Source: Leptospira saintgironsiae
GTDB taxonomy: Bacteria; Spirochaetota; Leptospiria; Leptospirales; Leptospiraceae
Direction of reading: 5' to 3'
DNA: 10,092 nt
Assembly: GCF_002811765.1 (NCBI RefSeq)
Contig: NZ_NPDR01000019.1
Location: forward strand, 1-10,092
The notes beneath the pieces are model-generated. The model was not told the DNA's origin. It made no database searches and was given only the letters and a program-made list of their open reading frames with translations. Below, piece after piece: positions 1-6,812 of this stretch; the first letter of the stretch is position 1, and each line of letters begins with the position of its first letter. The translations under genes were made by a program, and so were the position numbers.

Positions 1-60
1 CTTTGGAGATAGATTAGCATTTCAATAATTCTAACGAGAGTATATTTTAAGCCATATGTC
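1..60 (-). other. 5' end of a further cassette, cut by the window edge
   Basis: Read on the - strand, this is the start of the cassette following attC1. It begins with the same GTTAnnCGnnAT pattern as the other cassette starts. An ATG at 18-20 opens a frame running off the window (M-L-I-Y-L-Q), but there is no clear ribosome binding site, so I do not call a gene. An earlier ATG is followed almost at once by a stop. Confidence 0.4.
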
Positions 61-214
61 GACTAACGACCAAGGCTTGACGACGTTTCGCGAGTGCGCA
101 AGCACTTGGCGCGAGTTTTGCCCTGCAAAACGAGTGACAAAGCGAAATGTGCCGAAGGCCAAGCGAGAGTTGCGAAGCAAGCTCGAAGCGCAGCGTACAA
201 GCCGAAAGTTAAAC
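61..214 (-). repeat. attC: attC1 recombination site (long class, 154 bp)
   Basis: Outer boxes are GACTAAC (61-67) and GTTAAAC (208-214). The L boxes are GGCTTGACG on the left and, as reverse complement, GGCTTGTACG on the right, so the right arm has one extra base. This is one of the long-class sites: it carries an additional hairpin AGTGC-GCAA-GCACT at 93-106. The small inner hairpin is GCC-GAA-GGC, swapped relative to the GGC/GCC form of most sites, and it is followed by the TTGC-GAA-GCAA hairpin. It is the attC of the cassette carrying the 280-693 gene. Confidence 0.88.
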
Positions 215-279
215 GCCGTTTCGCTTGCTAACTAATTAATCAAATAACTTTCACTCTATCTGTATCAATACAGCAATCA

Positions 280-693
280 TCAAATAAGGATTAAGCGAAT
301 TAGAGCTAAAGAAATAAGCAGCGCTATTGGCAGTAAGGTGAAAATCGATTTAAGAAGAGATTCTGATGCAACTCCAATTATATCTTTGCCAAATAATAAC
401 GAAAAAGCAACTACTAAACTAAGAAGAATTGCCAGCACACTATATAAATATAGTAATGCATATTTTAAGTCAGAGCGACGGGCAAAGAATATATACAAGA
501 TCAAGTATACACTGTAAATTGCAGAAATAAGGGCGCTAGCTGGAAATAGAAAAAGTAGCAATATAAATAATGTTTCGAAAACACTAGAAGCATATGCTCG
601 TTCAAGTACTACAGGTACAGAAAAATATAATATTAGACTGACCAACTCAAGAAAGAATAAGGTAGTAGCTTTGTCATTTATTTGTTTAATCAT
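280..693 (-). CDS. Small multi-pass membrane protein, unknown function
   Basis: This is a 137-residue, very hydrophobic protein. Likely membrane segments lie at about residues 11-30, 39-71 (long enough for two helices with a short turn near the Pro at 51), 79-101 and 113-136. A basic turn (ARRSDLK, about 71-77) may face the cytoplasm. I see no catalytic motif and do not recognise a family. The start is an ATG at 691-693 with only a weak AAGA-like ribosome site before it. It is the sole gene of its cassette, with its attC about 65 bp past the stop. Small orphan membrane proteins are common cassette cargo; some act as toxins or immunity proteins, but nothing here shows that. Confidence 0.72.
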   Translation of the reverse strand: MIKQINDKATTLFFLELVSLILYFSVPVVLERAYASSVFETLFILLLFLFPASALISAIYSVYLILYIFFARRSDLKYALLYLYSVLAILLSLVVAFSLLFGKDIIGVASESLLKSIFTLLPIALLISLALIRLILI

Positions 694-721
694 TCTTATA
701 AATTAATATTGAAGAAATGGC

Positions 722-861
722 GTTTAACGACCAAGGTGTTCCGACGTTTGCAATGGCACGAGTTTGCTCATGCAAACGAAGTGACAGAAGCAAATGTGGC
801 GTAGCCCGAGCGAGAGTTGCGAAGCAAGCTCGAAGCGTAGCGGAAGCACCGATAGTTATAC
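722..861 (-). repeat. attC: attC2 recombination site (140 bp)
   Basis: Left box is GTTTAAC (722-728) and right box GTTATAC (855-861). L boxes are GGTGTTCCG and, reversed, GGTGCTTCCG, with the extra base in the right arm. Inner hairpins are TTTGC-TCAT-GCAAA, GGC-GTA-GCC and TTGC-GAA-GCAA, the last containing the GCGAAGC mini-hairpin. The left box matches the far end of the next cassette (208-214) rather than its own right box. It serves the cassette with the 875-1918 gene. Confidence 0.9.
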
Positions 862-874
862 GCCGTCACACATA

Positions 875-1918
875 TCACTTAACTCTTTTATCAATTATGG
901 GAATTAATTTTTCAAATAGTTGCAAAGCTTTTTTATTGACTCCATCTTCTTTCGACAATTGAGGAACGGCGAATATTATTGTAGAGGCATCCTTAGCAAG
1001 TTGATCCTTAATTTCATCGTCCTCGATTAAGCCATGATATCCAGGTATTGAAGATGAAATTGCCTCTCGGTGAGCGTATTGCTCTTCATATTCCCTTTCT
1101 TTGTTATATTGATTTATTCCCAAGACTAACAAATAAATAAAGGGTGCAAGAAGAGAGATTCTTAATACAATTCCCATATAGGCACCAGCGAATGGATCAG
1201 ATTTCTCAACGCCCGTTTGATCCAATTTAATTGTTTCGATTGCCTTTTTCTCTAGAGAAGAGCTTAAGATACTACTGTTATTAAATCGGTCAAAAAACGG
1301 CAAAACGATTAAATACGATATAAGGAATGAAGCGCCTACTGAAGTTAGAACAAGTGCAAGCCAAAGCAATTTCTGTTTAACTATACTTACTTTTCTCTTG
1401 GCAAAAGCTTCAGAGATTTTAGTGCTATTTACTTCTAAAAGCACTTTTTTTGAAAGGTTAGTAAGCTCTAAGACACCTTCCAGCGCTTCTTGGGCCTCAG
1501 AACTAAGAGTATATAGTTTTTCAACTTCATTCTGAAGTACTTGGCCTCCTAAACTAAGAGAAGCTATATTATAAGACCGTAAAGCTTGCAAGATACGATC
1601 TAATGCAGACATTATTTGTGGAAAAGCTTGATCTTTAGCTACTTTGCTAGCCTCTTCAGCAATAAAAGTGTGGAGATTATTAGTTGCAATCCCTAACTGA
1701 TTATTCATTTCATTAAAGAAGTTTATCGATAATGTCACCCCTGATAAAATATTATTAGAAATCGCTAAGTCAAATATTCTCGTTACTTCATTATATAAAT
1801 TCTGAATATCTTCGAATTCATATCCATTCCATTCGTGCTCTACATAATGACTACTCAATCCTATTCCCTTGAGGCGATTATAGTTCTCTATTAAATTTTC
1901 AATATGATTTTTCTTCAT
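875..1918 (-). CDS. Two-TM protein with helical N-terminal domain, unknown function
   Basis: This is a 347-residue protein. Residues 1-180 look largely alpha-helical and coiled-coil-like (for example the Glu/Leu-rich 131-160). Membrane helices follow at about 184-208 and 248-268, separated by a polar loop of about 40 residues. The C-terminal soluble tail begins YNKEREYEEQYAHREAISSS and ends in a helical segment. Two TM helices followed by a charged 'H-R-x-A' tail recall several uncharacterised bacterial membrane families, including some found near defence genes. The resemblance is architectural only and I assign no family. The start is the ATG at 1916-1918, with a weak GAG-type ribosome site. 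The stop is 13 bp from attC2. It is a single-gene cassette. Confidence 0.75.
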   Translation of the reverse strand: MKKNHIENLIENYNRLKGIGLSSHYVEHEWNGYEFEDIQNLYNEVTRIFDLAISNNILSGVTLSINFFNEMNNQLGIATNNLHTFIAEEASKVAKDQAFPQIMSALDRILQALRSYNIASLSLGGQVLQNEVEKLYTLSSEAQEALEGVLELTNLSKKVLLEVNSTKISEAFAKRKVSIVKQKLLWLALVLTSVGASFLISYLIVLPFFDRFNNSSILSSSLEKKAIETIKLDQTGVEKSDPFAGAYMGIVLRISLLAPFIYLLVLGINQYNKEREYEEQYAHREAISSSIPGYHGLIEDDEIKDQLAKDASTIIFAVPQLSKEDGVNKKALQLFEKLIPIIDKRVK

Positions 1919-1948
1919 TTTTCTTACTCAACGTTTATTTGTGATTGC

Positions 1949-2090
1949 GTCTAACGACCAAGGTGCTCCGACGTTCGCAACGGCACGAGTTTGCTTTGCA
2001 AATGAAGTGACGGAAGCGAATGTGGCGAAGCCCAAGCGAGCGGGTTGCGATAGCAAGCCCTGAGCGGCGCGGAGGCACCGATAGTTAGAC
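1949..2090 (-). repeat. attC: attC3 recombination site (142 bp)
   Basis: Outer boxes are GTCTAAC (1949-1955) and GTTAGAC (2084-2090). The L boxes differ from the rest in a paired way: left GGTGCTCCG and right, reversed, GGTGCCTCCG, so a T-A pair has become C-G with the extra base kept. Inner hairpins are TTTGC-TTT-GCAAA, GGC-GAA-GCC and GGGTTGC-GATA-GCAAGCCC. The right box contains the stop codon of the 2085-2741 gene. Confidence 0.9.
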
Positions 2091-2741
2091 GTAGTGGCGA
2101 GAATACTTACTACCGTCTGGCAAACGATATAAGTATTTCAATTCAATCATATATCTTCTTAACAAAGCAAAGTCCTTATGGAAAAAAGAAAGATAATCAT
2201 TAATCTCCTTCTCACTATAATGACGGTCGCCAGATAAACCTATAGAAAGAAACTTTAAAAGCAAATTTTTAAGTTTAATTTGTCTAGGCCATACAATACG
2301 ATTTTCAAATCCCAAAAATAGCTTCTTAATTGGAAAATAAGCCTTAAGCAATTCTAAATTCTGAGAATTTAAATAAATATCTTTGGAATGAGTACAAGCC
2401 AGAAATAAGCTATAGTCTTGATCACTAAAATTCTTCTCACTATCTGAGATGAAATGAATGCCTGGTCCTTTCTTAGTAAAAATGATGGATATAGATTTCA
2501 GAATCATCGATCTATCAACCTTCAACGATTTTTCATCGGAAATTACTACGAACTTTTGCCAATCAATAATAGGATCACATTCCTCTCCTAATAAACGTTC
2601 AATTTCTGCAGCTACACAGATTGAAAAGAAACTGTTAAGGTTATCAATAAGGTATTTCGGAATCTTTTCATATTTGGAGACTATTTCTAAATATGGACCT
2701 TTAATCGTGTTTAATATATGAGATAGATTAATTCGTTCCAA
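2085..2741 (-). CDS. DUF2087 domain protein
   Basis: This is a 218-residue protein. Residues about 150-214 match the DUF2087 pattern: a helical run, then YSEKEINDYLSFFHKDFALL, RRYMIE, and the closing L-x-R-x-x-D-G-S-x-Y. This looks like a small winged-helix-type fold, and the family often occurs at the end of transcriptional regulators; its biochemical role is not established. Residues 1-145 form a mixed alpha/beta domain I do not recognise, and no HTH is evident there. The start is TTG at 2739-2741: an in-frame TGA lies five codons upstream and the next Met is near residue 79, so TTG is the only sensible start despite no clear ribosome site. The TAA stop lies inside the attC3 outer box, so this cassette has essentially no 3' spacer. 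Confidence 0.78.
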   Translation of the reverse strand: MERINLSHILNTIKGPYLEIVSKYEKIPKYLIDNLNSFFSICVAAEIERLLGEECDPIIDWQKFVVISDEKSLKVDRSMILKSISIIFTKKGPGIHFISDSEKNFSDQDYSLFLACTHSKDIYLNSQNLELLKAYFPIKKLFLGFENRIVWPRQIKLKNLLLKFLSIGLSGDRHYSEKEINDYLSFFHKDFALLRRYMIELKYLYRLPDGSKYSRHYV

Positions 2742-2802
2742 AACTATTTTTAATCAGACTTTTAAATCTTTCCCCTTAAATATGCAATTGTCTCGCCATT
2801 AC

Positions 2803-2943
2803 GTCTAACGACCAAGGTGTTCCGACGTTTGCAATGGCGCGAGTTTGCTCATGCAAACGAAGTGACAGAAGCAAATGTGGCGAAGCCCGAGCGAGAGTCG
2901 CGTTAGCGATCTCGAAGCGGAGCGGAAGCACCGATAGTTAGCC
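2803..2943 (-). repeat. attC: attC4 recombination site (141 bp)
   Basis: Outer boxes are GTCTAAC (2803-2809) and GTTAGCC (2937-2943). L boxes are GGTGTTCCG and reversed GGTGCTTCCG, with the extra base on the right. Inner hairpins are TTTGC-TCAT-GCAAA, GGC-GAA-GCC and TCGC-GTTA-GCGA. It serves the cassette of the RelA/SpoT-type gene. Confidence 0.9.
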
Positions 2944-2958
2944 GCCGTTAAATAAAAA

Positions 2959-4029
2959 TTAAGAAAGTTCTTCCTTAATTCGCATATATCTCTGAATTGC
3001 AATTTCTCCATCAATTCCTATGACATTCAACGATCTTTTATTAAAATATTTTTCAATGTCATATCCGCTATTCATCAACAATATATAATTAATATAAAAT
3101 AATCCGACGGTAGGCCATAATGACGGTGGCGACATATCAGTTTTACTAATCCATTTTTCTGCGAATTCTAATATTTTGTCTTTATTCTTTCGTAAGCATT
3201 CTTTCAAATTTGGAAGTGATAAAATTTCAAATTCACGCAACCAATATATTTCAGTATCTATTACCTCAGGTATACCAGACCCTCCCCTAACAAACTCAGC
3301 ACCGATAAGTTGCCTAATAGATTCATTCAATTCTATGTAGTCTCTATCTTTTGATATATAGTATGTCATTATTTCTCTATCAATTTCACTATTATAGTCA
3401 TTTGCTATCTCTTCTATCGATTCTCGATATTGTTTTATTTCATTTTCTAAGAAATTGAATTCTTCATCGGCCCATTCAAGCAAGCTTGAAACTCTTGAAA
3501 ACCTACGGCGGAGATGTTTGGGAATTGTATATGTAAGTTTATATCCTAAATCATGCTCAATTTCGGCCCATGAATGTTGCAAAATTGATCGCAATTGTAT
3601 TTCAAATTTCTGATCCTTGAATGTTTTATACTCTGATAGACTTGCTCGAGAATCAGAAATTTGACAAATAAAATGCAATGATTTATAGCCAAAAACTTCG
3701 GGATTGCTACTTGTCTTCTCTAACTTCGAATTTTTCATATCTAGTAAAAATTCGTTTTTGATGATATCGGCAACGGCATCAACATCCTTCTCTAAATATG
3801 TAACTATACGAAATCCGCATATATCTGTTATATCTTTGATGTTTTGATATTTTTGTTTTAGATCTATTTTTTCAGACAAGCTTTCTTTCGATTTTACTCT
3901 ACTAGTTATATCAAGAACTTTTACTTTCTTTTCAGAAATCAAATGCGTCAGTAATTGTTTAATTGTAGTAGAGCATTTATCATAAATGTTCCTATTTCTA
4001 TCGAATTCATTTAGGATTTCATCTTTCAT
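2959..4029 (-). CDS. RelA/SpoT-domain nucleotide pyrophosphokinase (small alarmone synthetase / toxSAS-like)
   Basis: This is a 356-residue protein whose first 200 or so residues are a RelA/SpoT synthetase domain, the fold that moves pyrophosphate from ATP to GDP/GTP or, in toxic SAS enzymes, to other nucleotides or tRNA ends. Visible motifs are the ATP-binding R-x-K-x3-S-x3-K (R44, K46, S50, K54), DITDICGFRIV with D69 and R74, GYKSLHF (114-120), and FEIQLRSILQHSWAEIEHDL (142-161), with E143, Q145 and E156/E158. The catalytic set looks intact. No HD hydrolase, TGS or ACT domain is present. Residues about 215-356 are an unassigned, mostly helical C-terminal domain. Many stand-alone SAS proteins are nearer 200-250 residues. 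The extra domain could be regulatory, as in fused toxin-antitoxin SAS proteins (CapRel type, inference). The start is an ATG at 4027-4029 without a clear ribosome site. Single-gene cassette. Confidence 0.88.
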   Translation of the reverse strand: MKDEILNEFDRNRNIYDKCSTTIKQLLTHLISEKKVKVLDITSRVKSKESLSEKIDLKQKYQNIKDITDICGFRIVTYLEKDVDAVADIIKNEFLLDMKNSKLEKTSSNPEVFGYKSLHFICQISDSRASLSEYKTFKDQKFEIQLRSILQHSWAEIEHDLGYKLTYTIPKHLRRRFSRVSSLLEWADEEFNFLENEIKQYRESIEEIANDYNSEIDREIMTYYISKDRDYIELNESIRQLIGAEFVRGGSGIPEVIDTEIYWLREFEILSLPNLKECLRKNKDKILEFAEKWISKTDMSPPSLWPTVGLFYINYILLMNSGYDIEKYFNKRSLNVIGIDGEIAIQRYMRIKEELS

Positions 4030-4048
4030 AAGTGATGTATATAATGGC

Positions 4049-4187
4049 GGCTAACGACCAAGGTGTTCCGACGTTCGCAACGGCGCGAGTTTGCTTTGCA
4101 AACGAAGTGACGGAAGCGAATGTGGCGTAGCCCGAGCGAGAGTTGCGAAGCAAGCTCGAAGCGATGCGGAAGCACCGATAGTTAGAC
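4049..4187 (-). repeat. attC: attC5 recombination site (139 bp)
   Basis: Outer boxes are GGCTAAC (4049-4055) and GTTAGAC (4181-4187). They do not match each other but match the far ends of their own cassettes, as expected if the crossover lies in this box. L boxes are the GGTGTTCCG / GGTGCTTCCG pair. The hairpins carry the C/G version of the paired variant: TTCGC pairs with GCGAA, where other sites have TTTGC and GCAAA. The inner TTGC-GAA-GCAA hairpin contains GCGAAGC. Confidence 0.9.
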
Positions 4188-4225
4188 GAAGTCATTGGCC
4201 GTTGCCGAGATTATAAATTTCAATC

Positions 4226-4945
4226 TTAAGACAACTTTGCCCTATATACCTTTACCGCATTCTTTGACCAAACAATAATATTAATGTATGAATTTGGGCG
4301 TATTTCTTTATTATATTTTTTGATAAATGTTGAACATACTTCAATTACATTTGAAGCATCAGTATGATTTAGACTATCGAGAAGAAACAAGATCTCAATA
4401 TTTGCCGTTTGACCCATCATATGACTAATTACAGGCAATTGCCTATTCTTATCCTTCAATTTGTCTTCAAGATCTGCCTTTGCAGATTCTGGTGAATAAA
4501 CTTGGCAAAGGTGCATACTGATAACCCGACGATCTTTTTTAAGAAACAGAAGACGATCAATATCAACTCTTTCATTTTCACGCTTTGGTATAGATGAATG
4601 CGAACGAAAGACCCAATCACTTTTGCCATCAGTTGGATCTTGCCCAAAAGGATTTATTTGAATCGTATCACCTATCTTAGGATCAATTTCGCCCAAACTT
4701 TCTTTTGCTAAAACTCTAGCTAATGCCCAGACTGCTGCATCTTCCTTAACTTTCGATGAAACTTTTCCTCCTCTTAAATAGAACTTCTTATATTCTGGCT
4801 CATCATCCAAATATTTTGGAATTTCTGACCGTTTATCGTAAAAATCGCTTTTATTCGCTCTTAAGAATTCTTCTACACTACCAATTTCTTGGAATTCATA
4901 TATAGAAAAATCCATTCCAGCCAAATTCAATTCTATTTTCTTCAT
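4226..4945 (-). CDS. Hypothetical protein, no recognised family
   Basis: I prefer the ATG at 4943-4945, giving 239 residues starting MKKIELNLAG. A TTG at 4967-4969 would add eight residues and lies only about ten bases from the cassette core site. Neither start has a good ribosome site. The protein is soluble-looking with no signal peptide or membrane helix. It has a charged N-terminal part, a mid-section with a basic GGKVSSKVKED stretch, and a C-terminal half with alternating predicted strands and helices, ending in YINIIVWSKNAVKVYRAKLS. That ending resembles the last strands of an alpha/beta fold. I see no catalytic motif that can be named. It is the only gene in its cassette, with attC5 about 38 bp past the stop. 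Confidence 0.72.
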   Translation of the reverse strand: MKKIELNLAGMDFSIYEFQEIGSVEEFLRANKSDFYDKRSEIPKYLDDEPEYKKFYLRGGKVSSKVKEDAAVWALARVLAKESLGEIDPKIGDTIQINPFGQDPTDGKSDWVFRSHSSIPKRENERVDIDRLLFLKKDRRVISMHLCQVYSPESAKADLEDKLKDKNRQLPVISHMMGQTANIEILFLLDSLNHTDASNVIEVCSTFIKKYNKEIRPNSYINIIVWSKNAVKVYRAKLS

Positions 4946-4976
4946 TTCATAATAAAGCAAATCAGCCAATGATTTC

Positions 4977-5116
4977 GCCTAACGACCAAGGTGTTCCGAC
5001 GTTCGCAACGGCGCGAGTTTGCCCTGCAAACGAAGTGACGGACGCGAATGTGGCGTAGCCCGAGCGAGAGTTGCGTAAGCAAGCTCGAAGCGACGCGGAA
5101 GCACCGATAGTTATGC
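4977..5116 (-). repeat. attC: attC6 recombination site (140 bp)
   Basis: Outer boxes are GCCTAAC (4977-4983) and GTTATGC (5110-5116). L boxes are GGTGTTCCG and reversed GGTGCTTCCG. It has the TTCGC/GCGAA version of the long hairpin, the GGC-GTA-GCC mini-hairpin and TTGC-GTAA-GCAA. Its right box matches the start of the same cassette at 5773-5779 (GCATAAC), not its own left box. It serves the cassette with the exported SH3-like protein. Confidence 0.9.
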
Positions 5117-5133
5117 GCCGTATTCTGTTTCTG

Positions 5134-5736
5134 CTATTGAATTGATTCTTGGCTGCATGGATAATTATGATCTTTTCCTGGGTAAGGAGCACATATTTGT
5201 CCTTTGTCATTTATAAAAAACTTATAAACATAATCACTGGCAAGTGGCTTTCCCCAAATTATATTATGAATCCTAAAAAGTTTGCTCTTTCCACATTTTC
5301 CAGTTCCTCCACCGCAAATTGGATCAAAATGATAAAATGATCCATCCTTTTCTAAAACGTATTTAAGCTCAGGATTAGAATTGAAATTGGTAAACTTGAT
5401 TGTCTTTGAGAGCTTCAACTCAACAAATTTGCTCCGATCAAACTTAGCCAAAGCATCAGAAGGAATATATCCTTCCGCTGAATTACATACTTCATGTTCC
5501 TTCTTTAGCGTGCAAAAACCGCTATCAACCTTAACCCAGCCATTAGCTTCAGCGATCTTACTTTTAATAAGTAGTGTCGGATAAAGATTAAAAATCAACT
5601 TTGAGTCAGAAGAAGGTTCTTCTCTCAACTGAGATGGTTTGATAACCACTAGCTCTTCCTTCCCTTCATCATCTGCGAAATAAACTGATAATGGTAATAT
5701 CAATAAAAGAAAGAGTAATAGTTTAGCTGTTTTCAT
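5134..5736 (-). CDS. Exported protein with a bacterial SH3-like domain
   Basis: This is a 200-residue protein with a classic Sec signal peptide: basic MKTAK, a Leu-rich core at 6-19, and likely cleavage after Ala21. Residues about 29-96 fit a bacterial SH3 (SH3b) domain: a short strand (LVVIKP), an 'L-R-E-E-P-S-x-x-S' turn, a hydrophobic strand, N-G-W-V-K-V at 65-70, and G-Y-I-P before a short helix. Such domains usually bind peptidoglycan or other envelope partners. The C-terminal 100 residues are unassigned. Six cysteines (75, 84, 141, 148, 182, 194) suggest disulfides in the periplasm. The start is an ATG at 5734-5736 preceded by AAGGA at good spacing, the best ribosome site in the window. 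Single-gene cassette. The SH3 assignment is by pattern only. Confidence 0.78.
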   Translation of the reverse strand: MKTAKLLLFLLLILPLSVYFADDEGKEELVVIKPSQLREEPSSDSKLIFNLYPTLLIKSKIAEANGWVKVDSGFCTLKKEHEVCNSAEGYIPSDALAKFDRSKFVELKLSKTIKFTNFNSNPELKYVLEKDGSFYHFDPICGGGTGKCGKSKLFRIHNIIWGKPLASDYVYKFFINDKGQICAPYPGKDHNYPCSQESIQ

Positions 5737-5772
5737 ATTTTCCTTGTTTATGTATAAATTTCAGAATATGGC

Positions 5773-5912
5773 GCATAACGACCAAGGTGTTCCGACGTTT
5801 GCGATGGCGCGAGTTTGCTAATGCAAACGTAGTGACAGAAGCAAATGTGCCGAAGGCCAAGCAAGGGTTGCGTAGCAATCCCGCAGCGATGCGGAAGCAC
5901 CGATAGTTAGCC
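5773..5912 (-). repeat. attC: attC7 recombination site (140 bp)
   Basis: Outer boxes are GCATAAC (5773-5779) and GTTAGCC (5906-5912). L boxes are GGTGTTCCG and reversed GGTGCTTCCG. The mini-hairpin is GCC-GAA-GGC, the swapped form also seen in attC1, and the third hairpin is GGGTTGC-GTA-GCAATCCC. It serves the toxin-antitoxin cassette. Confidence 0.9.
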
Positions 5913-5924
5913 GACGTCGAGCAC

Positions 5925-6320
5925 CTACTTACGAGGATTTGAACTATCTTTTAACCAAGTTGATAAATTGATTTCATCTATGCTTCCATCTGCAACTCGA
6001 AGCATAATCGATACGACTTCTTCTTCTGGCACTTCTATACTATATCCATTTAATCCGAGAAATACATACGTAACCATGTAAGCTACGCGTTTATTCCCAT
6101 CAATGAATGGATGATTCTTGGCTATTCCTATGCATAATGAAGCAGCTAAATCAAAAATACTAGAAGATGAATCATATACCCATTTATTCTTTGGGCGATC
6201 AAGAGCCGATTCCAGAAGCCCTTGGTCTCGGATCCCCTGAGATCCACCATGCTGTTTAACTTGATCTAAATGAATTGCTTCGACGATTTTCTTATTTAAC
6301 CATTTAGGCTCTTGCTTCAT
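5925..6320 (-). CDS. doc: Fic/Doc-family toxin
   Basis: This is a 131-residue protein of the Doc (death-on-curing) branch of the Fic fold. The signature HPFIDGNKR is intact at residues 70-78. The N-terminal part has the usual Doc features: I-H-x-x-Q at 16-20, G-G-S-x-G-I-R-D-x-G-L-L-E-S-A-L at about 25-40, and a helix with the 'A-A-S-L' pattern before the motif. Doc toxins modify translation factor EF-Tu, by phosphorylation in the P1 case, and stop protein synthesis; this target is family knowledge, not shown here. The start ATG overlaps the antitoxin stop (ATGA, 6317-6320), so the two genes are translationally coupled, antitoxin first. The length is normal for Doc, and there is no inhibitory Fic helix, as expected when a separate antitoxin is present. 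Confidence 0.94.
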   Translation of the reverse strand: MKQEPKWLNKKIVEAIHLDQVKQHGGSQGIRDQGLLESALDRPKNKWVYDSSSSIFDLAASLCIGIAKNHPFIDGNKRVAYMVTYVFLGLNGYSIEVPEEEVVSIMLRVADGSIDEINLSTWLKDSSNPRK

Positions 6321-6556
6321 TTAGCCAATTCTCTTAAAGCATTACGGTATTTTTTAGAGCCTTCTTGGTAAATGTCCATAGCCTCTTCAAAATCAGGATC
6401 GTATGGAGACAAAAGAATGCCTGCTTCAGTTTCCAAAAGAAAGACAGTATCCCCTTCATGAAAATTATACTTTTCCAGAAGTACTTTAGGAATTGTAGCC
6501 CCAGCGGAATTCCCTATTGCCCGAATTGTTGTTTTTTTTACTGATGAAGCATCCAT
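6317..6556 (-). CDS. AbrB/MazE-type antitoxin
   Basis: This is a 79-residue protein with an N-terminal swapped-hairpin AbrB domain at about 8-52: T-I-R-A-I-G-N-S-A-G-A-T-I-P-K at 10-24, then a short helix, E-G-D-T-V, and a closing strand. Residues 53-79 form an acidic-to-basic tail (PDFEEAMDIYQEGSKKYRNA) that would be the toxin-binding part. The partner is a Doc toxin rather than a MazF-like one; AbrB-type partners for Doc toxins are known besides the Phd type. It probably binds its own promoter and neutralises the toxin. The ATG at 6554-6556 has no ribosome site and sits about where transcription from the promoter below would begin, so the message may be leaderless. Confidence 0.9.
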   Translation of the reverse strand: MDASSVKKTTIRAIGNSAGATIPKVLLEKYNFHEGDTVFLLETEAGILLSPYDPDFEEAMDIYQEGSKKYRNALRELAK

Positions 6557-6590
6557 GTTATAACAATAGTAATAACTGGGTTAATTGCAA
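6557..6590 (-). promoter_or_regulatory. Promoter with candidate AbrB operator for the toxin-antitoxin pair
   Basis: On the - strand a TTGCAA -35 box (6585-6590) lies 16 bases from a TATTGT -10 box (6563-6568), placing the start site close to the antitoxin ATG. A perfect 8-bp palindrome GTTATAAC (6557-6564) lies 12 bp from a near-copy, GTTATTAC as read on the - strand (6569-6576). Two similar boxes across the -10 region are what an autoregulating antitoxin would bind. The operator role is inferred from position and symmetry. Confidence 0.5.
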
Positions 6591-6670
6591 GTATTTTATC
6601 TTTTAAAAGACCTAAAATACAACTGAAATAACAGATTTTTGAAAAAGAACAAATGTTGTGCTCGATGTTC

Positions 6671-6812
6671 GGCTAACGACCAAGGTGTTCCGACGTTCGC
6701 AACGGCACGAGTTTGCTCTGCAAACGAAGTGACGGACGCGAATGTGGCGGAGCCCGAGCGAGTGAGTCGCGAAAGCGATCTCCGAGCGGAGCGGAAGCAC
6801 CGATAGTTAGGC
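6671..6812 (-). repeat. attC: attC8 recombination site (142 bp)
   Basis: Outer boxes are GGCTAAC (6671-6677) and GTTAGGC (6806-6812). L boxes are GGTGTTCCG and reversed GGTGCTTCCG. The third hairpin is of the GAGTGAGTCGC-GAAA-GCG type, nearly the same as in attC12. That fits attC8 and attC12 being the sites of the two copies of the same non-coding cassette. Confidence 0.9.

Noticed and set aside
717..962. 81-codon + strand open frame across attC2 and the end of the next gene
   Set aside because: It translates the attC repeat and then the antisense of the 875-1918 gene. Frames of this kind recur in other attC copies (for example near 9568-9765) because the repeat lacks stops, not because it codes.
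2458..2721. 87-codon + strand frame inside the DUF2087 gene
   Set aside because: It is antisense to a gene with a recognisable domain and has no motif of its own.
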